This document shows, one piece after another, positions 41,501 through 50,013 of a stretch of DNA of 64,000 nt. Position 1 is the stretch's first letter. Each line of letters begins with the position of its first letter. Both the position numbers and the translations under genes were made by a program. This stretch comes from Isoptericola variabilis 225 (lineage in GTDB: Bacteria > Actinomycetota > Actinomycetes > Actinomycetales > Cellulomonadaceae), in contig NC_015588.1 in assembly GCF_000215105.1 (NCBI RefSeq), positions 3,224,001 through 3,288,000 of the forward strand, in the 5' to 3' direction. The notes beneath the pieces were generated by a model. That model saw only the letters and a list, made by a program, of their open reading frames with translations. It was not told the origin of the DNA and did no database searches.

Positions 41501-42676
41501 CACCTCGCGCTGGTGCGGGAACTCGAGGAGGACGGACTCGGAGGCCATGTCCAGCGAGTCACCGTCCAGCGTGAACCGGGCGACCCGTTGCACCTCCGGG
41601 CTCGGCGCGCTGTAGAAGAGGTACATCCACTGGTTCGTCTCGAACTCCGGATCGAGCGCGATGCCGAGCAGGCCGTTCTCGTTGCCGCGGTGCACCGGGA
41701 TGTCGCCGATCCGGCGGACCGACCCGCTCTCCGGGTCGTACATCTTGACCGCGCCGGCCAGCTCGACGTAGAAGACCCGTCCGTCGGGCGCCACGGCCAG
41801 CTCCATCGGGTTGGCCGTGTTGTCGTCGAGCGCAACCTTCTCGAACGACACCTCGGTCGGGATGCCCTCGCGCGGCTCGCCGCAGTCACCCTCGGCGGCG
41901 CCCGCCGCCCACTGGATGCCGCCGAGAATGTGCTCGCGCAGCAGGGGCTCGGCGTAGTGCGCCGACTCGTGGCCGAGGGCGGTGTACCAGGTGCGGCCGC
42001 CGTCGAAGTTCGAGCACCACGCGATCGGGTGGTCCTCGCCCATGGCGTCAGGACCGGGGTTGTAGGTCGTCTCGTCCAGCGTCAGCAGGACGTGCACCTT
42101 CTCGCGCGGGTTGGCGGTGAAGTTGTACCACTCGTCCGTGCGGACCCACTCGGCGGGGAGCGCCGCGGTCGACGGGTGGGTCGGGTCCTCGACCCGCACC
42201 GTCGCCTCCTGGAACTGCTCGCTGCCCGAGGGGTGGCTCTTGAAGAACGCCCCTCCCATGAGGTCGGCCCACCACGGCCAGTTCGTCTTGTCCATGTTGG
42301 ACGACGAGTGCAGTCCCACGACGCCGCCGCCGCGATGGACGTACCGCTCGAACCCTCCGCGCTGCGCGGCGTTGAGCGTGTTCTCGCCGTCGGTGTACAG
42401 GACGACGGCCTCGTACTCGGCCAGCGCGTCGTCGGTGAAGATCGCGGCGTCCTGGGTCTCGGTCACGGAGAAGCCGTGCTCCGCCCCCAGCTCCTCGACG
42501 GCGGCGAGCGCCGCGGGGATCGACCCGTGCCGAAAGCCGGTCGTCTTGTGGAAGAACAGGACGTCGAAGTCCTGCTCGTCGGCCTGGGCGGCGGAGCCGA
42601 GCACCGTGCCGGTCAGGGCCGACGCCAGCACTGCCGTCGCCAGTGAGCCTGCGATGAATCTCTTGCGTCTTTGCAT
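38600..42676 (-). CDS. Giant secreted ThuA / PQQ-type sugar dehydrogenase / PKD / CBM / LamG protein
   Basis: A 1358-aa exported protein. Signal peptide about 1-32 (SAAQA). A ThuA-like domain (about 37-255: LFFHKTTGFRHGSI, VGLHSSSN) is followed by a GSDH/glucose-sorbosone dehydrogenase beta-propeller (about 285-715: GLLGIALDPEFETN, TMGHRNPFRIAVD, EPGNYGWPYC), a PKD domain (about 735-815: WDFGDGATSDEANPTHTY), a Cadherin/PKD-like region, and a carbohydrate-binding module interrupted by a LamG domain (about 1065-1235). A C-terminal helical region ends the chain. Likely oxidises or remodels a carbohydrate outside the cell. Start ATG 42676 has GAGAGGA upstream. Last gene of the operon. Confidence 0.9.
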   Translation of the reverse strand: MQRRKRFIAGSLATAVLASALTGTVLGSAAQADEQDFDVLFFHKTTGFRHGSIPAALAAVEELGAEHGFSVTETQDAAIFTDDALAEYEAVVLYTDGENTLNAAQRGGFERYVHRGGGVVGLHSSSNMDKTNWPWWADLMGGAFFKSHPSGSEQFQEATVRVEDPTHPSTAALPAEWVRTDEWYNFTANPREKVHVLLTLDETTYNPGPDAMGEDHPIAWCSNFDGGRTWYTALGHESAHYAEPLLREHILGGIQWAAGAAEGDCGEPREGIPTEVSFEKVALDDNTANPMELAVAPDGRVFYVELAGAVKMYDPESGSVRRIGDIPVHRGNENGLLGIALDPEFETNQWMYLFYSAPSPEVQRVARFTLDGDSLDMASESVLLEFPHQREVCCHSAGSMTFGPDGNLFISTGDDTAHFASQGYSPIDGRIYDQYTSEDAKRSYDARRTSGNTNDLRGKILRIKPEPDGSYSIPEGNLFPPGTDRTRPEIYTMGHRNPFRIAVDDERGWVYAGEVGPDANSDNPNRGPRGYDEWNQIREPGNYGWPYCIGDNQPYREWDFATSTPGEFFDCENGPRNDSPFNTGLDVVPPAKDAFIWYPYGTSPEFPELPGGNGRTAYAGDVYHYDPELLGDGQFPAYYDDTVFVMEWSRNWIGTLHLDENGDYAGFERFMPNTQFRSPHDMAFGPDGAMYLIEWGIDFNYAGGGVNPDSGLYKISYTKGARTPVAQASVDVDSGPAPLTVTFTGDTSHDPDGDELTFAWDFGDGATSDEANPTHTYTEPGEYTARLTVSDPSGRSSSSNVTIVAGNTRPEVTIETPAHGKVFSWGDEIPFTVTVSDAEDGSGDAIDCSRVTVQQGLYHDEGGNAHVHPGQSQTGCSGTLVTQEDAEHGDAADIALTITASYTDLGGETGAPELTGAVTHFLQQPRKEAEHFGDSSNVTTSAAGDAETGGRDAIEGQAGAWASYEPYNLEGIGSMTLRAAVADDATVEVRRDAPDGELLGTAQIPGLTEVGREAGPEGFGTAVGLNRGGPLERVELPTGVVAGVEDFTISAWVNWSGGQSWTRIFDFGSGTGTNMFLTPSAGGSNTMRYAITIGSGEQQINTSRALPTGGWQHVAVTLSGTTGTLYLNGEPIGTNANMTLSPADLGATTQNWIGDSQYTADPLLNAAVDDFNVFDRALTAEEIGSLMTTPGGTAGGGNVAWYRFDEEGGTTAVDSSGQGNDARIAVAQGAATWQSVEVDLQATEGTFPLYLVFPDGKVRVNWMELHAAPGACPEPDQRATVVIGSVDSGVPNYDTGDGCTVNDVILDEQEWDGRGPFLKHVRDVVAALEADGVLTAQEARDIHRAAAQSDVARGRVML

Positions 42677-42745
42677 GATTCCTCTCTCACCCTCGTACGT
42701 GGTCGTCGCGGCTCCGACGAGACGTCGGCCACCGCCCCCTGCGGG

Positions 42746-43624
42746 TCAGTGCATCGGCGCCCCCTCCCTCACGAGCCCCGCGAGGAACGCGAGCCCGTCG
42801 ACGGCGATCGCGTCCTGGTCGGCCGCGAGCGGCCGCCAGATGGCCGCCGCGGTCGCGATGGTCTCGTTGTCCCCCGTGAACGACTCGATCGTCAGCGGAC
42901 CGTCGTAGCCGACGTCGTCGAGGGCGGCGAGGATGCCGCGCCAGTCGAGGTGGTCGGCACCCGGGGCCCCGCGGTCGTTGCCGCACACCTGCACGTGCGC
43001 GATCCGCGAGCCGGCACGCCGGACGGCGGCGGGGATGTCCTTCTCCTCGATGTTCATGTGGAAGGTGTCGAGGCCCACGCCGCAGGCCTCGGCCGGCAGA
43101 CCCTCGAGCGCCTCGAGCGCCTGGTCGACGGTGTTGATCAGGCTCGTCTCGAACCGGTTGAGCGGTTCGACGGCGACCACGACGCCCGCCGCCCGGGCGT
43201 GCTCGACGACGGGCGCCAGACCGTCGCGGAGCTGGAGGTAGCACGCCTGGCGCTCCGTGTCCGACATCCGCCAGGTACGCCCGACGGACGTGTAGGCCGG
43301 CCCGGCGACCACCCGGACCGAGAGGGCGTGCGCCACGTCGATCACGTGCCGCATGTAGTCCCGCGTGGACCGGATGGTGTCCCGGTCCGCGGCGACGAGC
43401 TCGCGACCGGGACCCATCGCGAGCACGAGCGTGGCCGTCAGGCCGAGCGAGTCGAGCAGCGTCGCCGCCCGCTCGGGGTCCCAGTCGCCGGCGTTCTCCA
43501 CCGGCAGCTCGATCGAGTCGAAGCCCCAGCCGGCGACGCGCGGCGCCAGCTCGGCCAGACGGGCGTCCGTGAGCGGCGAGCACCACACCCAGGTGTTCAC
43601 CCCGAACGTCCTTGGTGACGTCAT
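42746..43624 (-). CDS. Sugar phosphate isomerase/epimerase (xylose isomerase-like TIM barrel)
   Basis: A 292-aa TIM-barrel protein of the AP_endonuc_2/IolE-like family: FGVNTWVWCSPLTD, WGFDSIELPVENAG, VAVEPLNRFETSLINTV (metal-ligand Glu), GVGLDTFHMNIEE (Asp/His) and PLTIESF (Glu). The four metal ligands are present. It resembles D-tagatose/D-psicose 3-epimerases and could interconvert keto-sugars. ATG 43624 has GGAGG 5 nt upstream. Follows the ABC genes by 50 bp in the same operon. Confidence 0.9.
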   Translation of the reverse strand: MTSPRTFGVNTWVWCSPLTDARLAELAPRVAGWGFDSIELPVENAGDWDPERAATLLDSLGLTATLVLAMGPGRELVAADRDTIRSTRDYMRHVIDVAHALSVRVVAGPAYTSVGRTWRMSDTERQACYLQLRDGLAPVVEHARAAGVVVAVEPLNRFETSLINTVDQALEALEGLPAEACGVGLDTFHMNIEEKDIPAAVRRAGSRIAHVQVCGNDRGAPGADHLDWRGILAALDDVGYDGPLTIESFTGDNETIATAAAIWRPLAADQDAIAVDGLAFLAGLVREGAPMH

Positions 43625-43674
43625 CAGTCCTCCCAGAGTCGTGTCCCGGCACCGGGCGGCGCCGAGGGTCGGTG

Positions 43675-44418
43675 TCAGCGGCCCACGGGCTCCTCGGTGC
43701 CCACGCCGAGGTACCGGTGCTGCAGGTCGGGACGTGCCAGGAGCTCGTCGCCCGTGAACTCGGCCTCGAGCCTGCCGGAGACCATGACGAGCTGACGGCG
43801 CGCCATCCGGACGGCGGCACGGAGGTTCTGCTCGACGACGAGCACGGCCACCCCTTCGTCGACCAGGCGGTGCACGGCGTCGACCAGGACGTCGACCACG
43901 GTCGGGGCCAGCCCCTCGGACGGCTCGTCCATGACGACCAGGTGCCCGTTGAGCAGGAGCGCCCGCCCGACGGCGAGCATCTGCTGCTCGCCGCCGGACA
44001 GGGCCGCGCCCCCGTGCTTCTTGCGCTCCGCCAGGCGGGGGAACAGCTCGTAGACCGCCTGGGGCGTCCACCGCTTGTTCCGGGTCCGCCGGGCCAGCAT
44101 CGACAGGTGCTCGTCGACCGTGAGCGACGGGAAGAGCCGCCGTCCCTGCGGGACGTAGGAGATGCCCGCCCGCGCGATCCGTTCCGGCGCGCGCCCGTCG
44201 AGCCGCTCGCCCCGGAGCGACACGCGGCCCGACCTCGGCGGCACGAACCCGACGAGCGCGTCGCAGAGCGTGGTCTTGCCCATGCCGTTGCGGCCGACGA
44301 CCGCCACCGCCTCGACGCCCATGCTGAACGTGACGTCCTCGAGGACCATGGACGCCCCGTAGCCGGCGCACAGGCCGCGCACGTCGAGCAGGGGTTCGCG
44401 CGTCTCTCTCATCGTCAT
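43675..44418 (-). CDS. Branched-chain-type (HAAT) ABC transporter ATP-binding protein, LivF-like
   Basis: A 247-aa ATPase: Walker A VGRNGMGKTT (about 42-51), Q-loop PQGRRLFPSLTVDEHL, signature ALSGGEQQMLAVGRALL, Walker B LVVMDEPSEGLAP and H-loop EQN. The ATG overlaps the LivG stop by 4 bp. With LivG it would energise the LivHM permease. The substrate is probably not an amino acid, given the sugar genes around it. Confidence 0.93.
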   Translation of the reverse strand: MTMRETREPLLDVRGLCAGYGASMVLEDVTFSMGVEAVAVVGRNGMGKTTLCDALVGFVPPRSGRVSLRGERLDGRAPERIARAGISYVPQGRRLFPSLTVDEHLSMLARRTRNKRWTPQAVYELFPRLAERKKHGGAALSGGEQQMLAVGRALLLNGHLVVMDEPSEGLAPTVVDVLVDAVHRLVDEGVAVLVVEQNLRAAVRMARRQLVMVSGRLEAEFTGDELLARPDLQHRYLGVGTEEPVGR

Positions 44419-45206
44419 CCCTCCACCCCGAGGTAGATCCGGTGCACCGTCGGGTCGCTGCGGACCTGGTCCGGGGAGCCGGCGGCGACGACCTCGCCGT
44501 CGGCCATGACCACCACGCGCTGCGCGACGGCGAACGCCACGTCCATGTCGTGCTCGATGAGGAGCAGCGTCACGTCCGCGGCGAGCTCGTCGAGGAGCTC
44601 GACCAGCCGTTCGCGCTCGCCGCGGGACAGCCCCGACGCCGGCTCGTCGAGCAGCAGGACGTCCGGGTCCGTGGCGATCGCCATGGCGACCTCGAGCTGA
44701 CGCTTCTCCCCGTGCGAGAGGCTGCCTGCGGCGACGTCGAGGCGATCGGTGAGCCACACCCTCGCGGCGACCTTCGCCGCCCGGTCCGCCAGCTCCCGGT
44801 CGACCGGTCCACGCCACAGCGGCAGCTGCCGACGGCGGTGCCCGGCGAGCGCGAGGCAGACGTTCTCCCGGACCGTGAGCCCGTCGAAGCTGCGCGCCTT
44901 CTGGTAGGTCCGCGCCAGCCCCAGCCGCGGCCGGTGACGGGACGAGAGGAACGTGCAGTCCCGGCCCTTGATCGCGACGGTCCCCTCGGTGGGCGTGATG
45001 TCGCCGGCGATGACGTTGAACAGCGTCGTCTTGCCGGCGCCGTTCGGGCCGAGGATGGCCAGGCGCTCGCCGCTCGCCACGTCGAGGTCCACGCCCTTGA
45101 CGGCGCGCAGGCCGCCGAACGCGACGACGAGCGACCGGACCTGGACCGCCGGCTCCGCGGTCGCGCGCTCCGCGCGAGCCGGCACGGTCGTGTGCGCGGT
45201 GGCCAT
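44415..45206 (-). CDS. HAAT-type ABC transporter ATP-binding protein, LivG-like
   Basis: A 263-aa ATPase: Walker A LGPNGAGKTTLFNVIAG (about 53-69), LARTYQKARSFDGLTVRENV, signature SLSHGEKRQLEVAMAIA, Walker B VLLLDEPASGLS and H-loop LLIEHDMDVAF. Starts 1 bp inside the substrate-binding gene stop (TGATG). Typical LivG length and motif order; full motifs present. Confidence 0.93.
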   Translation of the reverse strand: MATAHTTVPARAERATAEPAVQVRSLVVAFGGLRAVKGVDLDVASGERLAILGPNGAGKTTLFNVIAGDITPTEGTVAIKGRDCTFLSSRHRPRLGLARTYQKARSFDGLTVRENVCLALAGHRRRQLPLWRGPVDRELADRAAKVAARVWLTDRLDVAAGSLSHGEKRQLEVAMAIATDPDVLLLDEPASGLSRGERERLVELLDELAADVTLLLIEHDMDVAFAVAQRVVVMADGEVVAAGSPDQVRSDPTVHRIYLGVEG

Positions 45207-46684
45207 CACTGCTGCGGGACGCCGTCGACGACGGGGATCGCCTTGCCCGCCCACGGCAGGTCGCGCGGCTCGCACGGCGGGAAGTCGCGGGACGGCGAGG
45301 GCGTGTCGGGTCCGAAGGTCCCGCCGAACGTCTGGTCGACGCCCGGGACGATCGCCACGGTCTCCTGGACGACCTCGCCGTTGTCGTCGACGACGAGTTG
45401 CGACAGGCCGACGTCGACGATGCCGCTGCGGTTCTCGTCGAGGCTGATGTCGCCGTAGGGCAGGTCGAGCGTGAGGTCGCCGAGCGCCGCCTGCAGCGTC
45501 GCCGGGTCGGACACGTCGCCGTCCACGGCCTCGAGCGCCTCGACCAGCGCCACGCCGGCGGTGTAGTAGCCGTAGAAGAACCCGAACTCGGCGGCCACCG
45601 ACGGCGGCGCCGGCTCGTTGTTGGACAGCGACCCGGCCAGCGTGTCCCACGTCGCGTCGGCGTCCGCGAGGTACTCCTCGATCTCCGGCGTGCGGACGTC
45701 GGCCGGGAGGGTGGCGAAGCCGCCGACGTAGGCACCCGCGATGTCGGTCCCCAGCGCCTGCGCCAGGTCGGGGTTGAAGAAGAAGTTGCCGGCGTGCTGC
45801 TCCCCGGTCAGGTCTCCCTTGCCGTTGACGAACGCCTCGAGCGAGGCCTGCGTGCCGGTGCCCCCGACGGCCCAGAAGTAGCCGTCGACCTCGTCCGGGC
45901 CGGGCAGCTGGGCGATGTACGACGAGTAGTCCGTCGTGCCGAGGGGCGGGAAGACGCGGTGCGTCACCTCGCCGCCGACGCCGCAGAAGTCGGCGATGAA
46001 GCCGCCGGCCGACGTGTGGCCGAAGCTGTAGTCGTCGGCGATCACCGCGACCTTCCTCCAGCCCTTCTCGTTGTAGAGGATGTCGCCGAGGCCCGCGTTC
46101 CAGATCGCTCCGTCGCCGTAGAACCGGAAGTAGTTCTCGGCCTGGACGTGCAGGGTCTGCTCCTGCGAGCCCGAGATGCCCGCCAGCACCGTGAGCTCGG
46201 GGTTGGCCTTGGCGTACTCGGCCATCGCCAGGCCCTCGTCGCCCGAGAGCGGGCCGATGATCACGTTGGCCCCGAGCTGCTCGACCAGCCGGCGGGCCTC
46301 CTCGAGGATCCGGTCGGGGGTGTCGTCGCCGCACCCGATGCCGACCAGCTCGATCGGCGTCCCGGCCACCTCGGCACCGGTGAACCCGTCGAGGGCGCTC
46401 GTGCGCGAGGCGACCTCGGCGCCGGCGTGCTGCACCAGCGCCAAGGTCGTGCCGGCCACCACGTCCTCGTGGAAGCCGCCGAACGGTCCCTCGCACTGGC
46501 CGAGGATGCCCAGGCGGACCGTGCCGTCGTCCGTCGGCGCCGCGCCCCCGGTCGGTGCGTTCGTGTCGGCCGGCAGGGCGCCCGACCCGGTGCTCGCGCC
46601 GCTGCACCCCGCCGCGACCAGTGCCAGGCCGGTGGCGAGCGCCGTGGCGAGGGTGACCGGACGCGTCGTTGCGTTCGATGTCAT
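45206..46684 (-). CDS. HAAT-type ABC substrate-binding lipoprotein
   Basis: A 492-aa periplasmic-binding-protein fold (type I) lipoprotein: signal with lipobox VAAGC (Cys about 27), then VRLGILGQCEGPFGGFHEDVVAGTTLALV and repeated alpha/beta units. It is longer than the usual 370-400 aa LivJ/K proteins. The ATG 46684 overlaps the upstream LivM stop by 4 bp. Ligand unknown; sugar, polyol or derivative is inferred from the operon. Confidence 0.9.
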   Translation of the reverse strand: MTSNATTRPVTLATALATGLALVAAGCSGASTGSGALPADTNAPTGGAAPTDDGTVRLGILGQCEGPFGGFHEDVVAGTTLALVQHAGAEVASRTSALDGFTGAEVAGTPIELVGIGCGDDTPDRILEEARRLVEQLGANVIIGPLSGDEGLAMAEYAKANPELTVLAGISGSQEQTLHVQAENYFRFYGDGAIWNAGLGDILYNEKGWRKVAVIADDYSFGHTSAGGFIADFCGVGGEVTHRVFPPLGTTDYSSYIAQLPGPDEVDGYFWAVGGTGTQASLEAFVNGKGDLTGEQHAGNFFFNPDLAQALGTDIAGAYVGGFATLPADVRTPEIEEYLADADATWDTLAGSLSNNEPAPPSVAAEFGFFYGYYTAGVALVEALEAVDGDVSDPATLQAALGDLTLDLPYGDISLDENRSGIVDVGLSQLVVDDNGEVVQETVAIVPGVDQTFGGTFGPDTPSPSRDFPPCEPRDLPWAGKAIPVVDGVPQQ

Positions 46685-47739
46685 GAGGGTTCCACTCCTG
46701 TCGTCGTGAGTGGCGGGCGACCGTCGCCCGCCGGTACGGCCGGTGCCGCGGCACCGGGTCGTCGGGCCCGGCGTCGGACCCGTCGGAGCACTCCTGCGAG
46801 ACCCTCGGGCGAGAGCACCATGATCAGGAGGACCACGACGCCGATCACCGTCTTGAACCGGGCCTCGGTGATGCCGATCGCGTGGATCAGCGGGATGTCG
46901 CGCAGGTAGGTGAAGACGAGGACGTACACGAAGGCACCGAGCCAGGCGCCCTCGAAGAACGAGATCCCCCCGATGACGGCCATGATCAGGAGGATCAGGG
47001 CAGGGTCGATCGCGATGGACGCGGGGTCGATCTGGCCGTTCCACCACACGTTCAGCACGCCGCCCAGCCCGGCGACGAAGCCGGCCAGGGTGAACGCCAG
47101 CGTGCGGTGCAGCGGCACGTTGAACCCGAGCGAGGCCATCCGCACCGGGTCGTCCCGGACGCCCTGCAGGGCCAGCCCGAACGGCGTCGTGCCCAGGGCC
47201 CGGAAGCCGAGGTAGGCCAGCAGGGACAGGAGCAGCGCCGCGTAGTAGATGCGCACGGGCGGTCCCATGAGCTCCGGGCGATGGATGCTGGTCAGCCCGC
47301 CGGGGCCCGACAGCTGCACGATCTGCGCGAAGACGTAGAAGCCGATGACCGCGTAGACCAGCGTCAGCATGAGGAAGTACAGGCCGGTGATCCTGCTCGC
47401 GAGCGCACCGAGGACGAAGGCGACCGCGGTCGTGACCACGACGGCGAACACCACCGCCAACCAGGGGTGCCAGCCGAGGTTGAGCCCGCGCGAGCCGCCC
47501 TCGAGCACCGCGTTGCCGTACATGAAGCCCGCGACGCCGAACAGCAGGAACTGGGCGAGCGACACCATGCCGCCGTACTTGACGAGGAACACGATCGACG
47601 CGGCCGCGAGCCCCAGCATCAACGTCTTCGTCATGACGTAGTTGATGAAGAACGGGGTCGTGAGGACCGGCAACGCGACCAGCAGCACCACGAGCAGAGC
47701 CAGGGCGACGTTGCCGCGGCTGAGCATCCGGGCGGTCAT
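46681..47739 (-). CDS. HAAT-type ABC transporter permease, LivM-like
   Basis: A 352-aa permease with about 9-10 helices. Characteristic LivM segments are GGMVSLAQFLLFGVAGFMYGNAVL, LYFLMLTLVYAVIGFYVFAQI, GVRDDPVRMASLGFNVPLHRTLAFTLAGFVAGLGGVL and IGGISFFEGAWLGAFVYVL. It overlaps LivH by 4 bp at its start and the binding-protein gene by 4 bp at its end. C-terminal Arg/Pro-rich tail of about 35 residues. Confidence 0.92.
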   Translation of the reverse strand: MTARMLSRGNVALALLVVLLVALPVLTTPFFINYVMTKTLMLGLAAASIVFLVKYGGMVSLAQFLLFGVAGFMYGNAVLEGGSRGLNLGWHPWLAVVFAVVVTTAVAFVLGALASRITGLYFLMLTLVYAVIGFYVFAQIVQLSGPGGLTSIHRPELMGPPVRIYYAALLLSLLAYLGFRALGTTPFGLALQGVRDDPVRMASLGFNVPLHRTLAFTLAGFVAGLGGVLNVWWNGQIDPASIAIDPALILLIMAVIGGISFFEGAWLGAFVYVLVFTYLRDIPLIHAIGITEARFKTVIGVVVLLIMVLSPEGLAGVLRRVRRRARRPGAAAPAVPAGDGRPPLTTTGVEPS

Positions 47740-48812
47740 GCCGGCCTCCCCAGGAGTCCGTACGGCCGGACCGCCAGCACCACCGCGAGCAGCGCGAAGG
47801 TCACGATGATCGCGTAGAACGAGTACTGGGCCGGCAGGTACGCCGGGGAGAAGGCGACCACGGTGCCGTAGAGCAGGGAGCCGGCGACCGCGCCCTTGAT
47901 CGAGCCCAGACCGCCGACGATCACCACCACGAGGGAGTTGAGGAGCCAGTTGGCGTCCGTGCCGGGCGCGACTCCGGCGAACGACGCCCCCAGGACGCCT
48001 CCGACGCCCGCCAGGAACGACCCGACGAAGAACGTGACGGCGAAGACGAGCGTGATGTTGATGCCCAGGCCCCGGACCATCTGCCGGTCGTCGACGCCCG
48101 CACGGATGACCATGCCCAGGTTCGACCGGGTCAGCCAGAGCCACAGCAGGACCCCGACGAGCAGCGCGACGCCAAGCATGAACACGCGGCTCGACGCGTA
48201 GCGCTCCCCGAAGACGGTGAAGAAGTGCGTCACCGCACCGGGCCAGACCACGCGTCCTGCCAGACCGCCGAACTCCCGCAGCATCTGGTCCGCGAGCACC
48301 ACCGTGATGGCCAGCGTGATGAGAGCCTGGCGCAGCTCCTGTCCCTCGTTCCACTGGAGGAACACCTGCTGGATGAGCAGACCGAGCACGGCGGCGACCG
48401 TCGCGCCGACGAGCATCGGGACGATCCAGTCGAGCAGGCCGACGTCCTCGGGGCCGATGTTGCGCGACCGGCCCACCATCGCCTCCTGCGTCCGGATGGC
48501 GACGTAGGCGGCGAGCAGGAACAGGGAGCCGTGCGTCATGTTGACGGTCCGCATCAGCCCGAAGATCAGCGTGAACCCGGACGCCGCCACGAAGAGCAGG
48601 CCGGCGAACGTCACGGCGTCGAGCACCGTCACGGCGAACACCCCGGGGTTGGTCACCGCGGGACCCGCCGGCGTGCCGTCGGCGAGGAACAGCACCCAGA
48701 GCGCGGCGAGGACCCCGGCGGCGACCGCGCACCAGCCGGGGAGCCGCCGGACCAGCACGGTGCGCGCCGGCCTCGCGGGTGCGGCCGGCGCACGCTGGAG
48801 GGTCGCGGTCAT
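47736..48812 (-). CDS. HAAT-type ABC transporter permease, LivH-like
   Basis: A 358-aa permease with about 8-9 helices: AVTVLDAVTFAGLLFVAASGFTLIFGLMRTVNMTHGSLFLLAAYVA near the N-terminus, MVIRAGVDDRQMVRGLGINITLVFAVTFFVGSFLAGVGGVL (EAA-like loop) and VVIVGGLGSIKGAVAGSLL. Its ATG overlaps the oxidoreductase stop by 4 bp. Confidence 0.92.
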   Translation of the reverse strand: MTATLQRAPAAPARPARTVLVRRLPGWCAVAAGVLAALWVLFLADGTPAGPAVTNPGVFAVTVLDAVTFAGLLFVAASGFTLIFGLMRTVNMTHGSLFLLAAYVAIRTQEAMVGRSRNIGPEDVGLLDWIVPMLVGATVAAVLGLLIQQVFLQWNEGQELRQALITLAITVVLADQMLREFGGLAGRVVWPGAVTHFFTVFGERYASSRVFMLGVALLVGVLLWLWLTRSNLGMVIRAGVDDRQMVRGLGINITLVFAVTFFVGSFLAGVGGVLGASFAGVAPGTDANWLLNSLVVVIVGGLGSIKGAVAGSLLYGTVVAFSPAYLPAQYSFYAIIVTFALLAVVLAVRPYGLLGRPA

Positions 48813-49921
48813 CGCGGCACGACCCCGTAGTCCGGGAGGCTGACCCGCTCGCCGCCGCGCATCGCGGACTCGTGCGCGCAGATGCCGACCGACGTCCAGT
48901 TGGCCGCCGTGACCTCGTCGACCGCCGGGGCGCGGTCCTCGACGATGCTCCGCACGAACTCGTGCGCCATGTGCGGGTGCGAGCCGCCGTGGCCGCTGCC
49001 CTGGACGAACGACAGGTGCGCGTGCTCGTCGTCGTAGACGCCGCGCGTCGTGAACGGCGCGATCTCCGCCGGCAGCCGGTGGGCGAAGTCCGGGACCTCG
49101 ATGCGCTTCGGCACCTCGCCCACGTGCAGCACGTGCCCGGCACCCTGCGTCTGCTCCCACTCGAACGTCGCCTGGTCCCCGTACACGGTGAAGCTCTCGA
49201 CGTACTCCCGCGCCGTCTCGAACAGCGAGCGCGCGATCTCCGCGCCGACGTCCGAGTCGCGCAGGCGGACGAGCGCGCTCTCCACCGCGAAGGGCGACCC
49301 GTACCGGGCCTCGAGGTCCGGCGCGATGCGGCCGGAGCCGAGGCACACGACGCTCTCCGCCAGGCTGCCCGCGAGCGTGAGGACCGGGCTCACCGCGTGC
49401 GTGGCGTAGTGCATGGGAGGCAGGCCCTCCCAGTAGCCCGGCCAGCCCGCCATCTCCTGGTGGTGGGCCCCGCGCAGGAACTGGATCCTGCCGATCGTGC
49501 CGTCCGCGACGAGGTCCTGGACGTGCAGGAACTCGCGCGAGTACACGACGGTCTCCATCATCATGTACTTCTTGCCCGACTCGCGGACCGCCCGGACGAT
49601 GGCCTGGCACTCCTCGAGCGTCGTCGCCATGGGGACGGTGCACGCCACGTGCTTGCCCGCCTGCAGGGCAGCGATCGTGTGCTCCGCGTGCGCCGGGATC
49701 GGGGTGTTGATGTGGACGGCGTCGATGTCGGGGTCGCGCAGCATCTCGGCGTAGCTGGTGTAGCGGCGCGGGACGCCGAAGGCGTCCGCGACGCGGTCCA
49801 GGTTCTCCTGCGACCGCTGGCAGACGGCGACGAGCTCCGCGTCAGGATGGGCCTGGTAGATGGGGATGAACTCGGCTCCGAAACCGAGCCCGGCGATCGC
49901 CACCCGTACGTTCTCAGTCAA
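48809..49921 (-). CDS. Gfo/Idh/MocA-family oxidoreductase
   Basis: A 370-aa NAD(P)-dependent dehydrogenase: Rossmann motif VAIAGLGFGAEFIPIY (about 6-21), INTPIPAHAEHTIAALQAGKHVACTVPMATTLEEC (the usual EKP lysine position reads CTVPMA, so Lys is replaced), and a C-terminal alpha/beta domain with GGSHPHMAHEFVRSI. The start is TTG 49921, decided by GGGAGG 6 nt upstream. First gene of the operon, divergent from the XylR-type regulator. Likely oxidises a sugar or cyclitol. Confidence 0.9.
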   Translation of the reverse strand: MTENVRVAIAGLGFGAEFIPIYQAHPDAELVAVCQRSQENLDRVADAFGVPRRYTSYAEMLRDPDIDAVHINTPIPAHAEHTIAALQAGKHVACTVPMATTLEECQAIVRAVRESGKKYMMMETVVYSREFLHVQDLVADGTIGRIQFLRGAHHQEMAGWPGYWEGLPPMHYATHAVSPVLTLAGSLAESVVCLGSGRIAPDLEARYGSPFAVESALVRLRDSDVGAEIARSLFETAREYVESFTVYGDQATFEWEQTQGAGHVLHVGEVPKRIEVPDFAHRLPAEIAPFTTRGVYDDEHAHLSFVQGSGHGGSHPHMAHEFVRSIVEDRAPAVDEVTAANWTSVGICAHESAMRGGERVSLPDYGVVPR

Positions 49922-49978
49922 CGCTGACCTCCCTCGGTAGTTGCCCGAAACGCTAGGGAGGGTGACGCACGCCACACC

Positions 49979-49994
49979 ATGCGCGATCACGCAT
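49979..49994. promoter_or_regulatory. Operator-like inverted repeat between the catabolic operon and its regulator
   Basis: ATGCG-CGATCA-CGCAT gives 5-bp perfect arms in the 92-bp intergenic region, close to the start of the regulator gene. A plausible XylR/AraC-type site, but short. Confidence 0.35.
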
Positions 49995-50013
49995 CGCTGC
50001 TTAGATATCTCAC

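Noticed and set aside
37775..42646. A 1623-codon open frame on the plus strand opposite the giant ThuA protein gene
   Set aside because: It is antisense to a gene with clear domains, has Arg/Val/Glu-rich low-complexity sequence without any recognisable motif, and arises because stop codons are rare in this frame at such high GC.
43675..48812. A branched-chain amino acid uptake operon
   Set aside because: The ABC genes are of the Liv type but are coupled to sugar-type oxidoreductase, epimerase and XylR-type regulator genes, so an amino-acid assignment is not supported.
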